This document shows positions 21,305 through 33,005 of a DNA stretch of 64,000 nt, piece after piece. Position 1 is the stretch's first letter. The number at the start of each line of letters is the position of its first letter. The notes under the pieces are model-generated. The model had not been told where the DNA came from, searched no databases, and worked only from the letters and a program-made list of their open reading frames with translations. The position numbers and the translations under genes were made by a program. This DNA comes from Cunninghamia lanceolata (taxonomy: Eukaryota > Streptophyta > Pinopsida > Cupressales > Cupressaceae): positions 8,330,911-8,394,910 of the forward strand of contig BSBN01001687.1 of NCBI GenBank assembly GCA_027924645.1, in the 5' to 3' direction.

Positions 21305-23127
21305 TGTGTAGGGATGTGTTTCCATCAATGCCAATGGGAGAGATTATTACACAAATGGTCTCTAGTGTTGTCATTGATGTCAACATTGTCACAAGGTTGT
21401 CATTGATGTCAACACTATCATGAAGGTGTGATAGTGTTAATTGTTGGATGTCATGTCCTATCCAACAGAGAAGATATAGTTCATGGTTGGATTCATTCCC
21501 TGATCAATGTAGAAATGATTATAAAATTATATTAATATGGGAATTAGAAGCACTAAGATGATCTGATGTGCTGCTACTGGTGGCCTAATTCAAACTTCAT
21601 GATGATTGGTTTACCGGAAGAATGTTTTGCAGTTTGGAGACAGTGTTGAAGACAACCACTATAAGGCAATAGAATGCTCCACATTCCTCCACATTTGAAG
21701 ATATGGCTATGCAGTTCTAGAACTGTGTTCAGGGTGAAGTGAAGGTAATAATTCCAAAGCTTTAGATCATTTGTCCTTCCGTTGTGAAAGTTATACATGA
21801 TAGAGTATCGACATGTGTTATGGCTGAGTGAGCTGGTGTTGAAGGCTTGTTGGAATGCTCTGCATTCCTCCAGATGTGAATGTTTGTCCTTACAGTTTTG
21901 TGGATATGTTCATGAATGTGCATTACATACTTCCTTGCAGTTTCAAGGTTCTTGGTGGTCCGTAAGCTCAGTTTCTCAATGGCAGTATATTGAAGTGTGT
22001 TCTAGATGACAGGTATGTTCTTATAATTCATGGTTGAAGATGTACGGCACAAAATCTTTAACATACAAAAGTAAAGGAGTATTTGGAGATGTTGTATGAG
22101 TCCTATAGACTCATCTGGAAAATTTTTGTGAAGATCTCTCTTGTTTAGTATTGCACAAGGTTTTCAAGTTGTTGTGGTTGTTATGCTTCAAGTTCCATAT
22201 GTCTTTGCTTAAGGCTATCCTATTTTCAGATGAGCAGAGTGTGTGAATGTAATTCCCTAATGTTTGATGCTGTGAAGGATGTTTTGGACCTAATTAAGCA
22301 AGTGTTGATGTCTGCAAGGCATGGGTCTTCTGCTAGTGTAGTGTGTAGTCTTGTTTAAGACTTGTCCTCTACACGTTTCATGTTGTGTGTTGTCTAGCTG
22401 ACTTGTAAATCTATTTTTCATGTTGTCTCTGGATGACAAGCAATGTAATCAATGTAATATCATGTATAAATTGTAAATCAAATAGAATAAGGAAAAGTGT
22501 GATTGCAAAGTAATTGATAGAGCCCGTAAGATAAGGAGCTGAATGAATACATTATGATGTGCAACTGAAGGAGAAAGAGAAGAAGTTGTTGATGTTGTCT
22601 TAATTAACCTTCAAGACATCTATGTGGCAGTGATCAAGTATAGAGTGCCTACCTAATCTGATCATCAAAAGGAAGTGTGTAGAGGCAGAATTGCAATCAT
22701 AAAAGGTGTGAGTTTCAATGTCAGTTTTCAGACAGTAGGACTGTCATACTGTAATCTTTTGTAAGTGTGTTCCTAATTCAGGGGGTAGTAGCTTCCTTGG
22801 GAGTGACCCTAAAACAAAGTCTTAAGGGAGTAGTATCTTTCTTGGGAGTGGCCCTAAATCAAAGTTTTCAGGGAGTAGTAGCTTCCTTGGGTTGTAGCCC
22901 TAAAACAAAGTTATTATTTTGAGCCTCATATATTGTGAGTTAATCCTCACCATGGTTTTTCCCTTTTAGGGTTTTCCAGATATATCTGGTTGTTATGTGT
23001 TGATATCCATTGTGTTAATCTTTCATGCTTATGTTGATGTTGTAATGCTTAAGTTTTAATCTTCTTCAGAGAAGTTAAAGTTTGTTTAGATATTGATTCA
23101 CCCCCTCTCAATATCCTTGTGTGTTCA
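21305..23127 (+). repeat. Copia-2: 3' LTR
   Basis: It starts TGTGTAGGGATG after the purine tract and ends ...GTGTGTTCA at 23127, about 1.82 kb. The last 200 bp (TGTGAGTTAATCCTCACCATGGTTTTTCCC onward, then a CACCCCCTCTC block) match the end of the copia-1 LTR in order. U3 holds two copies of GTTGTCATTGATGTCAAC. Three GGGAGTAG-headed near-repeats of about 60 bp lie at 22780-22915. Directly after the LTR the protease of element E begins, so copia-2 is inserted in E. Confidence 0.75.
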
Positions 23128-23139
23128 AAAAATAAACAA

Positions 23140-23640
23140 TAAGAAAGGAAAAAGAAAAGGAAAAACAATACAAGTAGTTTTTCATGAAAGAAGAAGTGGA
23201 TTCTCTCAAGAAGTTAGCTCAATTGACACAACACAGACTCATTGAGAAAATGAAGCAATTCTCTAATTATCGGAATAAGGAACAAAATCAAAAGAGTCAA
23301 CTTCAGAGGATGGGAAGGATAGATAGAGAATGGAAGACAAAACCATTAATGGTGGATGTTCATATTAACCATAGGAAAGTCTAGAATGTGATGATAGATT
23401 TGGGAGCAGATGTCAACATGATAACAAAGAAACTGTGGGAATAGTTAGGAAGACCTAAGCTGTCAAAAATAGCTTACAATATAATCTTGGTGGATGGATC
23501 TAACATGCAGACAATGGGAACATGGAAGCAAGTGGAAGTTAATCTAATGGGGATCAAACATGTCTTAGATTCCATTGTGGTAGCCATGAAAGATCAAGAG
23601 AAGCTTTCAATGCACTTTTGGGATTGAGATGGTCTATAGA
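23140..23640 (+). pseudogene. Element E: N-terminal linker and aspartic protease
   Basis: A charged N-terminal stretch (QLTQHRLIEKMKQF) leads into WKTKPLMVDVHIN and, after a TAG at 23382, the protease core VMIDLGADVNMITKKLWE. Its D-L-G-A replaces the usual D-[ST]-G-A. ILVDGSNMQTMGTWKQVEV follows, then stops and a frameshift near 23600. The catalytic loop is recognisable although Thr/Ser is Leu. E's gag and 5' LTR must lie left of copia-2 and so outside the window. Confidence 0.65.
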
Positions 23641-23699
23641 TGCAAACAGTATCACAGACTCTTAGAAAGAAGGGTTTTCATTTGCCAATGAGAATAAAC

Positions 23700-24653
23700 T
23701 TGTCAATATCCCTTTGGGATCAGCAATGAAGGAAGTATATATAGAAGAAACCAATCAGGATGAATACAGTGATAAGGATGCAAAGAATCTCTATAGAATT
23801 ACAAGGTTGGATGCAAAGGAGACAAAAGAAGAGCCTAATTCCAAGGGAGAAGTGGAGATAGAGGATGATTACTATAGTACAGATAGTGAGGAGGTTTTAG
23901 AAGCTTGGATGAGAGAAGAACCAGAACTAAAAATAAGGAGAATGCTTGGTTACTAGAGTATATTCATGATCAGGATGGGTGAAGAAGATACCACAATCCT
24001 TCGCACTTCATCAGAACTCACCAGAGATTACATACAGCATATTTAAGGAGGATAAGGAAGTTATGGATCAAAGATCTCAGCAGGTAAGTCATATTCTGAA
24101 AGGAATTTCACATATCAAGTTGCCTAGGTTTTCAGGCATGCAAGACCTACATAAATATCTAGCAAAAATGGAGACAATTTTTTTAGATGAAGAGATAAGA
24201 TTACAGGCTGCACAACACACATTAGTATGTAATTCTACAAATTTGTGGGACACACACAAAGACACAATCGACTAGTGGACAAGATTCAAAATATTCATCA
24301 AGACAAGATATTTGTTGGAGGAAGGAGAATATGACATAATACCCAAGTATCCAAGTCATATTTCACCACAAGAACATTTGTCCATGAGCATAATGGTATG
24401 GAAAGGTAGAAATGAATATAATGAGGTACTATATACCCACTTCTTTTATTGGACACTATCACCAATTGCACAGACATGGTATATTAATCAAAAACGAAGG
24501 AAAGAAACTAGATATTGGGAAGAATTGCAAAAAGACTTCATTCATACTTTCTCATTCTTTGATCTAGACAAAAACATACACATAGCACTCATCAGAATCT
24601 GGGAGATCACTTTTAAACAAGATCCAGAAGAAGAAGAAGCCAAACTAGAATAG
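23700..24653 (+). pseudogene. Element E: gag-like segment between protease and RT
   Basis: The frames 23714-23956 (acidic: EVEIEDDYYSTDSEEVLEAW), 23979-24275 (HIKLPRFSGMQDLHKYLAKM) and 24312-24653 (SPIAQTWYINQKRRKETRYWEEL, DFIHTFSFFDLDKNIHIAL) follow one another. The last two look like the two halves of a gag/capsid domain, yet they lie after the protease and before RT. I know a similar WY...EWEEL...FTF segment from some long plant Ty3 polyproteins, but not its function. Stops at 24273 and near 23954 break it. Confidence 0.55.
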
Positions 24654-26322
24654 AGCTCATTATCGGCAAAAACATAAGGCATTTGGAAAGTCAGAATGGA
24701 TGAATAAAGAATCTTATTCGAAGAAACACAAATGCTACAAAACATCACAATAGGAAGAAAAAGAGGATAAGGAACCCAAAATAAAAATAGAACAAGGTGA
24801 AAGAGAGCTAGTGAATCAACAAACATCAAGGAAAAGTACTACAACAAGCCTATCCAGCTAAGGGAAGAAAACATTGCCAAAGAAGGAGATCCTAAGCTAG
24901 CCAAGATAGGAGACTATTGGGATGAGAAGGAAGTGGCACAAGTAGTAGAGATTTTGTTTGAGTATCAGGATTTATTCCCTAGAAAGTTCATAGAGATGAT
25001 GGGAATCAAAGAGGAAGTCGGAACAATGAAAATTCAACTAAAATAAGGCTACAATCCAATCAACAAAAGGCCATACAGGATGAATCCAAACATGAAGAAG
25101 AAAGTCAACGTAGAACTTGATAAGATGCTAGAAGCAAGGATCATAAAGCTAGTAGAGAAAGCAAAGTGGATCAGTCTAATGGTAGTACAGAATAAGAAAA
25201 TGGGAGAAATCAAGATTTGCAAAGACTATAGAGAATTGAATAAGGATTTTATTCATGATCCTTTCCCTACACCATTTACAGAGCAAATCCTAGAGTCAAT
25301 TGTTGGTAGGTTAATATATTCTTTCACTGATGGATTCTTTGGATATCACTAGGTAAAAATTAGAGAGGAAGATCAACTCAAAACAACATTTACGTCTGAA
25401 CTAGGATCTTTCATGTATATTGTTATGCCTTTTGGATTGAAAAATGCACCTGTAGTATTCAGTAGAATCATGGTCAATGCATTCAAGGAGTTCATACATG
25501 ATTTTCTAGAAGTCTATTTGGATGATTGGACTATATTTGGACTAGTCAAAGATCACACACAAGCATTAAGATTGATGTTGAACAAGTGTAGGAGCTCGCA
25601 AATTTCCCTAAACATGAAGAAATACACTTTTGTGGTATCATTTGGAACACTATTGGGTCATATAATATGTAAAGAAGGACTAATGGTTGATCCCCTAAAA
25701 GTTGCCATTATTCAAAACTTACCACCACTAAAAACCACACTTGATGTTAAAACATTCCTAGGGTATATTGGTTACCATCAGAAATTCATCAAGGGATATG
25801 CAGCCATCTTTGCACCTATAGAAGAACTATTAAAGAAAAAATAGGGCAAAAGTATTACCTGGAATGATCAACACCAAAAGGCATTTGACACTTTGAATCA
25901 GAAGATAGTGGAAGCACCAATACTCATATTTCTGGATTGGGAAAACACATTCCATGTTCATGTGGATGCATCAAGAATTACAGTAGGAGTAGTGTTGACC
26001 TAGCCAAAAGGTTCTAAGGATCACCCTATAGCATTTGCATGCAGGAAACTATCAAAAGTAGAAAACAACTATACCACAACTCAAAGAGAAGCCCTAGAAA
26101 TGGTATATGCACTACACAAGTTTAGACATTACCTCTTGTCAACACCTTTTGTATTCTATACTGATCATGAACCATTGAAGTACCTACTCAACAAACCAAT
26201 CATCCAAGGAAGAATTTGTCGATGGCTACTCTTGTTTCAAGAGTTTGAATTCTCAATCATGTTGAAACTAGGAAAGCACAATCAGGGACCTAACTACTTG
26301 TCCAAAATTGAGACAACGAAAG
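24654..26322 (+). pseudogene. Element E: reverse transcriptase and RNase H
   Basis: RT text runs from the DLFPRKF region near 24970 through RPYRMNPNMKKKV, VVQNKKMGEIKICKDYREL, FGLKNAPVVFSRIM and VYLDDWTIFG (25513-25542). The YLDDW form with the following HTQALRLMLNKCR is characteristic of the Tat/Ogre-like side of plant Ty3. RNase H has FHVHVDASRITVGVVL, TQREALEMVYALHKFRHYLL, FYTDHEPLKYLL and an LGKHNQGPNYLSK end. Stops at 25045, 25350, 25842 and near 26000 break it. At 26323 chromovirus C1 interrupts the frame between RNase H and integrase. Confidence 0.85.
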
Positions 26323-28342
26323 TGATGCAGAGGTAAGGTAGAGAGGTTGTAGAAGTTCACTCAATGAACTTAGATCACTTCCCCAAAGAGGTTTACAATG
26401 GTGTTTGTAAAGACAAAGCCTACACAAGGCTATTCCTGAGATTTATCTAGCCTAGGACCACTATCTAGTGTCCTCCCCACAGGCTGTCCAACTCTCACCT
26501 TGGAGAGTTACAACTCAATCCCACCTTTCTACACAACCACCTTGGTTTGACTCACAACTTCCTACCCACACCTCCACCAACATGGACAACAACACAAATC
26601 AACATATACTGACTTATGACATGCATGAAACTGACCAAAAACTCTCATTCCACTCCTAATACAATAGTGGACAGTAAGTTTCTGTATGACTGTCTTTTGA
26701 CAGTGACAAGGAAGCTCCTATCATGTAACCTTTATGAACAAAACTAGTGTTGATTTCCCTACCCACAATAATCTTCACATGTATCTACTGAGGACAGTAC
26801 CAACAAGAGTTCTCTAACAAAAGGGCTATAAACTATATAGGACTGTTTACCAAATGACTGTCTTACAACAGAGTTAAAGAGAAAACCCTTCTCTTGTAGC
26901 ATAAACAAGGATTAAACCTTCAACACCCTTCCAAAGGCTTCAGATGACCATCAATGCTTAATGCATACTCAACATTAGATGTGAAAAAAAACAACCATCT
27001 ACTTATATGCAGGCCCATACTGTGTTTAAAGGGCAGAGGACAGCAAATAGAAGGTTGACTGTCCTATGACAGTTTTAAAGTGATAACTTCTTCTTATAGC
27101 CTTTGAGAAAACTCAATCTGCAACAACTCCTCCCAACAAAGATCAAAACATCACATGCATTCACAAGGACAGGTTCCACTGACTTGACACCCCACCACAA
27201 TACTTGCTCTGACAGAAAAGTACGGCTGTTTGACTGTCTTCAAGGAAACAATGTTTGAAAGTAGGCTATCTTTGTAAACAAGGAGACATTTAACACCATG
27301 TTAATCATTCACAAACTTCATATGATCTTCATTTCTTGGTGCATGAATCAAATACCAATATTGAGATATTTACTATTCATTAAACCTCCAAACCGTACTG
27401 TACCCACGTGCATAATAGCAAACTATTTTTCCTGTCAACAATTGTTGTTTGCCTTCTAAAGGATGGTCTAGTTTGGGATTAAGAGAAAGAGATGTATCAA
27501 GATTCCTTGTCTGGATAGTAGGGCTCTTGTGCAGGTCTGTATCCCTCCTAAAACATAAAGAACAACTCCATTTTATCAACCCTATGACTGTTTCCTTTAA
27601 CTCTTGCTGTCCATTGCCTCTTCTTCACTCTAGTCACTGTTTTGACTAGCTAGGATCATACCAAACATCTGGAGAAGGAGTCTTCCACCTGCAAAACATG
27701 GAAAGCAGCAAAACCTAATCTAATCTTCCCCATCCTACTGAAATTGGTTGAACTCTCAGAGGATAGAGGAAGAATTCACCATTTTTGTCACAAACCCTAG
27801 CTAAGAGGGTTTCAGAGCAACTTATGTAAACTAGATTATTTCTCCCTTCTACAAAAATGTCAAGAACTCCAAATATATGCAAATGAAAGCTATTTTGCAG
27901 TACTAACAGATTTTTAACATTTCAACTCACAAAGAATCCGTACCAGGCCGAACAAAGAGTTGTTTTAATGAAAAATGCAGAAAACTATTTTTTCTCCTTA
28001 AAAGACTCCTCCTTTTCATATGTTTTTGGCATGTTTCTACAAAGCATAGTTTATAGGAAGTTTTACAAACCTTTCCTCTTCCAAACAGTCTGTACAACTA
28101 CCCAGGAAAGACAGTGAAATGGTGGAAAAGGCATCTTTTTTTCAAAAAACAAATTTCTAAAGAAAACCTCCTAAAAAATAGGTCTTGTCAACATCCCCAT
28201 GGACTAGTCAACCTAGATGACTAAGTCTTTATTACAAAGCATAGAAAATGGCTTTTAAAGCCTTAGGGAAAACAAATCAACATAAAAATCAACTAGGAAA
28301 ACAATACAATGATTTAAACTGAACTGTGGAGCTCTTGCACCA
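26323..28342 (-). repeat. C1: 3' LTR
   Basis: It spans TGATGCAG...TTGCACCA on the plus strand, so TGGTGCAA...CTGCATCA on its own strand. It aligns with 33006-35027 throughout with one small indel near 27627. ORFs here (for example 27373-27579 and 27449-27649) occur in both LTRs but resemble no protein. Confidence 0.93.
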
Positions 28343-28354
28343 TACTCCCCCTGT
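28343..28354 (-). other. C1: polypurine tract
   Basis: The minus strand reads ACAGGGGGAGTA directly before the LTR start TGGTGCAA. C2 has CAGGGGGAGTA at the same place. Confidence 0.8.
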
Positions 28355-28363
28355 GGGAAAAAC

Positions 28364-28558
28364 TCAAGTCCCTTGAGTTGCCAATTGTTGAAGTGTCATG
28401 CCATGCTTCAGAATATCTGCTTCAGTCATCCAGGTGGCCTCTAAGTCAGGGAGATCCTTCCATTTCACCAAGTAGTCCTTATAGACACCTCTCCGAGTCT
28501 TCTTGATAACTTTGGAATCCAGAATGCACTCCAACTGTAAAGGTTTGCTTGGAGGCAA
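28364..28558 (-). pseudogene. C1: chromodomain
   Basis: The last 60 codons contain ILDSKVIKKTRRGVYKDYLV and KWKDLPDLEATWMTEADI, a chromodomain fold that in chromoviruses guides integration to chromatin marked by histone modification. The aromatic/Trp positions (Y, W, W) of the fold are present. Confidence 0.88.
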
Positions 28559-28759
28559 ATCCTTGATCTAATCAGCATCTTCAGCCACCAAATCTGATCC
28601 ACTTTCATCAGGCAATGGAGGTCTGAAAGGAAAAAGATCACAAACATTGAAAATTGGAGAGATACCTAGGCCATCTGGTAGCTCAATTTCATATGCATTT
28701 GGACCGAATTTGTGCACTATTCTGCATGGCCCAATCTTCTTCATCAGGAGTTTAGTTGG

Positions 28760-29509
28760 CTAACCCTTTGGCAACCACTCTTTCCTCAGATATGCCATGA
28801 CTAATTCACCAACTTTGAACTGTACTTCTCTTTTCTTCAAATCTGCCTTTTCTTTGTACTTGGTGATTGATTTTTCTAGTTGCAACTTGACTTGATCATG
28901 AACTGTTTTCGTGGAGGCAGCAAACTCTTCACCAAGTGCACTCCTTCTATCCCAACCTTGGAGATCCTTCAGCTCAAGTGGCCCTCTTGGATGAAAGCCA
29001 TAAACTATCTCAAAAGGACTTTTACCAGTGCTCCTATTCCTTGAATCATTGTAGGCATATTCAGCTTGACTGATAACCAAGTCCCATGCCAAACCATGTT
29101 GCTTTGTAAGGCACCTTAAAAGGTTTCCAAGTGACCTATTAACCACCTCAGTCTGACCATCAATTTGTGGATGGTAGGCTGATGAAAAGGACAACAGTGT
29201 GCCCAGTTTCTTCCACAAGGTCCTCCAGAAGTGACCTACAAACTTAGAATCTCTGTCAGTTACAATGGACAATGGTAAACCATGTATCCTTACTACCTCT
29301 CTGAAAAATAGACCTGCAACATGAGATGCATCATTTGTGCATTTACATGGCACAAAATGAGCCATCTTGTTGAACCTATCAACAATGACAAACACACTAT
29401 CCACCCCTCTGGCTATCCTGGGTAACCCAAGCACAAAATCCATGCTGATACTTTCCCAAGGTCTGTTGGGAATGGGAAGGGGCTGGTATAGACCTGCATT
29501 TGAAGACAC
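28760..29509 (-). pseudogene. C1: integrase core (open piece)
   Basis: 249 codons carry the DDE core of integrase: WESISMDFVLGLPR (first Asp), SIVTDRDSKFVGHFW (second Asp) and HPQIDGQTEVVNRSLGN (Glu). The GPLELKDLQGWDRRSAL and KYKEKADLKKREVQFKVGELV segments of the C-terminus follow. It ends at a TAG replacing a Gln in LPKGQPTK. The zinc-binding part lies upstream, past the stop at 29522. Confidence 0.9.
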
Positions 29510-30061
29510 ACCTTTGGCTCTCTAACAGATTGCACAACTAGCTACATATTTTCTCACATCTGATTGCACCTTTGGCCAAAAATAGAAACTTGTGACTTGT
29601 TTTAGTGTCTTGTCCAAGCCAAAATGTCCTCCTAAAGAACCATTATGCTTCTCCTTGATGATGTTGTCCTGCATAGAGCACCTAGGGACACACAGCAAAT
29701 TGCCCTTAAACAAGAGGCCTTCCTGCAAAACAAAATCTGCATACTCTCCATGGAATGTGTTAGCCAAGTTCACACAAACATCATAAGCCTCTTTAAAATT
29801 GGAATCTTCTTTATACAGCTCTTTTAAACAGTCCATACCCATGCTTTCTAACTGAATTTCATGAACAAGAAGCAACCTCCTACTTAATGCATCAGCCACC
29901 TTATTCGAGACACCTGTTTTGTGCTTAATTGTGAAGGTATAAACTTGTAGCTGTTCCATCCATTTAACATGTCTATGGTTCAATTTTTCTTGATTGTTAA
30001 GAAAGCTTAAAGCATGATTGTCAGTAAACACAATAAATTCCTTGGGCAGCAAATAATGTCT

Positions 30062-31069
30062 CTATTTCTTAAGAGCTTGCACCATTGCATAGAGTTCTAA
30101 GTCATAGGTAGAATACCTTTGCTTGGCTTCATTCAACTTTTCTGAAAAGAATGCCACTGGATGTCCTTCTTGGCTAAGAACATCACCAATAGCTTGCTGA
30201 CTTGCATCACACTCAACAATAAATACCTTATCAAAATCAGGGAGTACTAAGGTAGGTACCTCAGCCACCTTTGTTTTCAACAACTCAAAACTATCATCAG
30301 CTTCCTTTGTCCACTGGAATCTACATTTGACTCCACCCTTGATGGTGTTGAGGATGGGAGCACTAATGTGACTGAAACCCCTGATAAACTTCCTATAGAA
30401 AGTCTCCAATCCATGGAAACTTCTCACATCTCCCACTATTTTTGGGGTAGGCCAACTGAGAATAGCCTCAACCTTAGAGGGATCCATCTTCAAACAGCCC
30501 TTAGAAATGACAAATCCCAGGTATACACGTTTAGTTTTCATGAACTCACATTTATCTAAGTTGATCATCAACTTGTGCTCATGCAGCTTCTCTAACACCT
30601 GACTAACATGCTTCACATGGTCTTCCCTTGTACTGCTAAAGATTAGTATGTCATCAAGATAAACAATAACAAATTTACCAATGAATTCAACTAATACCTC
30701 ATTCATCAGGTGCATAAATGTACTTGGCGCATTGCTAAGACCAAATGGCATAACAAACCATTCATAAAGACCTTCATTGGTCTTGAAAGCAGTCTTCCAT
30801 TCATCTCCCTGTCTGATCCGGATTTGATGATATCCAGATTTCAAATCAATCTTTGAGTAATAGCATGATCCTCCGAGGTAATCCAAGAGATCTTCAATCC
30901 TTGGCATTGGAAATCTGTATCTTATGGTGATTTTGTTTATGGCCCTAGAATCTATGCATAGCCTCCACTTTCCATCCTTCTTAGGAGCTAGTACACTTGG
31001 AACTGCACAGGGACTTAGACTCTTCCTAATCAGCCGTTTCTCCAGAAGATCTTGAATTTGCCTTGCCAC
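30062..31069 (-). pseudogene. C1: reverse transcriptase and start of RNase H (open piece)
   Basis: This is the longest open piece of C1 (335 codons). It holds RT motifs [53 protein letters not shown] and YLDDILIFS, then the connection ([13 protein letters not shown], [17 protein letters not shown]) and the first RNase H Asp (ECDASQQ). All catalytic Asp residues are kept. It ends at a TAG replacing the Trp in KKWRHYLL. Confidence 0.9.
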
Positions 31070-32989
31070 CTCTTCATTTTACTGTGGAGTCAGCTTGTAT
31101 GCAGCCTTGTTAGGCAATGTAGCACCAGGTATTAAGTCAATTTGATGACTAATATCCCTCATGGGTGGTAAGGAGTTGGGAACTTCCTCTACCACAAGGT
31201 CTTGATACTTATCCAGAAGTTGTTATACTTCCAATGGAATCTCCTTCTATTTTTGATCTTGCTGATCTGATCCACTCTTGGGCTTCATGACCAAGGCATA
31301 CCCCTAGTTGTCATTCTCCTTCAAGATGTTTAGGAACTCATTTCCATTCACCAACATGACACTGCTGTTATTTTCCTTTCCCCTAGGCTGCTCCAACAAA
31401 GGATCCATTTTGAATGGCCTTCCATTCTTGGTGATGACATAAGTGTTCTTCTCACCATCATGCTAAGCTTTAACATCATACTGCCATGGATGGCCAAGAA
31501 GCAGGTGACATGCGTCCATAGGGATGATTTCACATAGCACTTTGTCCTTGTAGTCACCAATTGCAAATTCAACCCAAGCTTGTTTCTCCACCATGAAACT
31601 TTGGTTCTTGTTCAACCAAGAGATCTTGTGAGAACTGATATGAGGCAGCCTCTTCAACTTACACTTCTCAACCATCTCAGTGGATACCACATTCTCAGTA
31701 GACCCTGAATCCACTATGATTTTGCAAAGTTTCCCATAGGCTAGGCCTTGGGTTCTGAAAAGATTCTTTCTCTGAGGAGGTTCTTGCTTCAATGGCATCT
31801 TCAACATAGACCTTTTTATCATCATACTCTCTCCATCTAGAACAGGTGCAGCACTTCCCATTGGTGAATTCACAATTTCACAGTCATCATCTTTCACTAA
31901 CTGATTTCTCTTCCCATTGTCATGAGAGCTGCTGGCTTTCCCTGGACATTTGTTCATTGTATGGCCAACTTGGTTGCAGCCATAACATCTTCCAATGAAG
32001 ACTCTTGGTCCTCTACCACCTCCACCATTTCTACCTCTGCCATTATGATTTCTACCACCTCTAAAACCTCCTCTATGCTGTGTTGCTGATTGTGTTTCTT
32101 GATGACTGTTATTTTCAGTTTTGTTGAACTATCCACAACCAAAATTGCCTCTACCTCTGGCACTTTGGTCACCCTTCCTTCTCAGCTTTTCCTCAGCTCT
32201 GGAGGCCAACAGGAAACATTCATCCACTGTCTTTGGTAACACCAAACTTATCTCATCTTGCAGATTGTATTTCAACCCATTCAGGTACCTAGCCACCATC
32301 CCTTTTTCATCTTCATTATGATTGGCCCTCATACTGAGTCTATGAAATTCTTCTGTGTAGGCAGCCACATCCATGTCTTTTTGTCTCAAATTCTGAAATC
32401 TCCTTATGATTTGAATCTCATAGTCAGGTGGCATGAACTTGCTTCTAAGCATAGCCACCATTCTGCTCCATTTAGCGATGGGACTCTTCCCAACCTTCTC
32501 CCTCTCACTTTCCATATAGTTCCACCATACAAGTGTAGAACCTCTTAACCTTGTCTTGGCAAACTTAACCTTTTTGCTGTCATTAAACTCCTTGTAATCA
32601 AAGAAGTTGCACATAGCTTCTATCCAGTCGGTGAGAACATCTCCATCCAACTTGCCATGGAAGGTAGGCACCTCCATCTTGGGATCACCATTGTCTCCAT
32701 GAGTACCCTTACGTGCATTCAAGAAGGCTTTCTGATCTGCAGACATATCCTGCTCCTAAGGATCCTCTTCTGCCTCTGCTTCTTCATTTGTGTCTGAAGA
32801 ACTTCCTTCTTCTTTGGTCTTGCCCTTAGACTTCTTCTCTTCCTGCAATTTTGCTTCTTGAAGTCTTGCTTCAACCATCTCTTCCACCAACTTCTTGATG
32901 GCATCTTGACTCATTGTCTTGGGAGGCATTGTACTAGCCTCTATTTCAATTTCCTCTTCTGACATACACTTGCTTCCAATCAAAGTATT

Positions 32990-33002
32990 GGCTCTGATAC
33001 CA
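32990..33002 (-). other. C1: tRNA-Met primer-binding site
   Basis: The minus strand reads TGGTATCAGAGCC three bases after the LTR end ...CTGCATCA; it matches initiator tRNA-Met. Confidence 0.9.
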
Positions 33003-33005
33003 ATA

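Larger units (their letters stand above)
28364..32965 (-). pseudogene. C1: gag-pol polyprotein with 11 stops, no frameshift
   Basis: From ATG at 32965 to TGA at 28364 one frame encodes, in order: coiled-coil N-terminus, gag (RLRGSTLVWWNY), zinc knuckle (CYGCNQVGHTMNKC), protease (IIVDSGSTENVVS), RT ([22 protein letters not shown]), RNase H ([25 protein letters not shown]), integrase (GGHFGLDKTL, MDFVLGLPR, VTDRDSKFVG, DGQTEVVNRS) and a C-terminal chromodomain. Premature stops lie near 32756, 32129, 31463, 31304, 31247, 31226, 31080, 30062, 29522, 28760 and 28568. Each replaces a Gln or Trp of C2: nine TAG and two TAA. The length equals C2 to within one codon. Confidence 0.93.
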
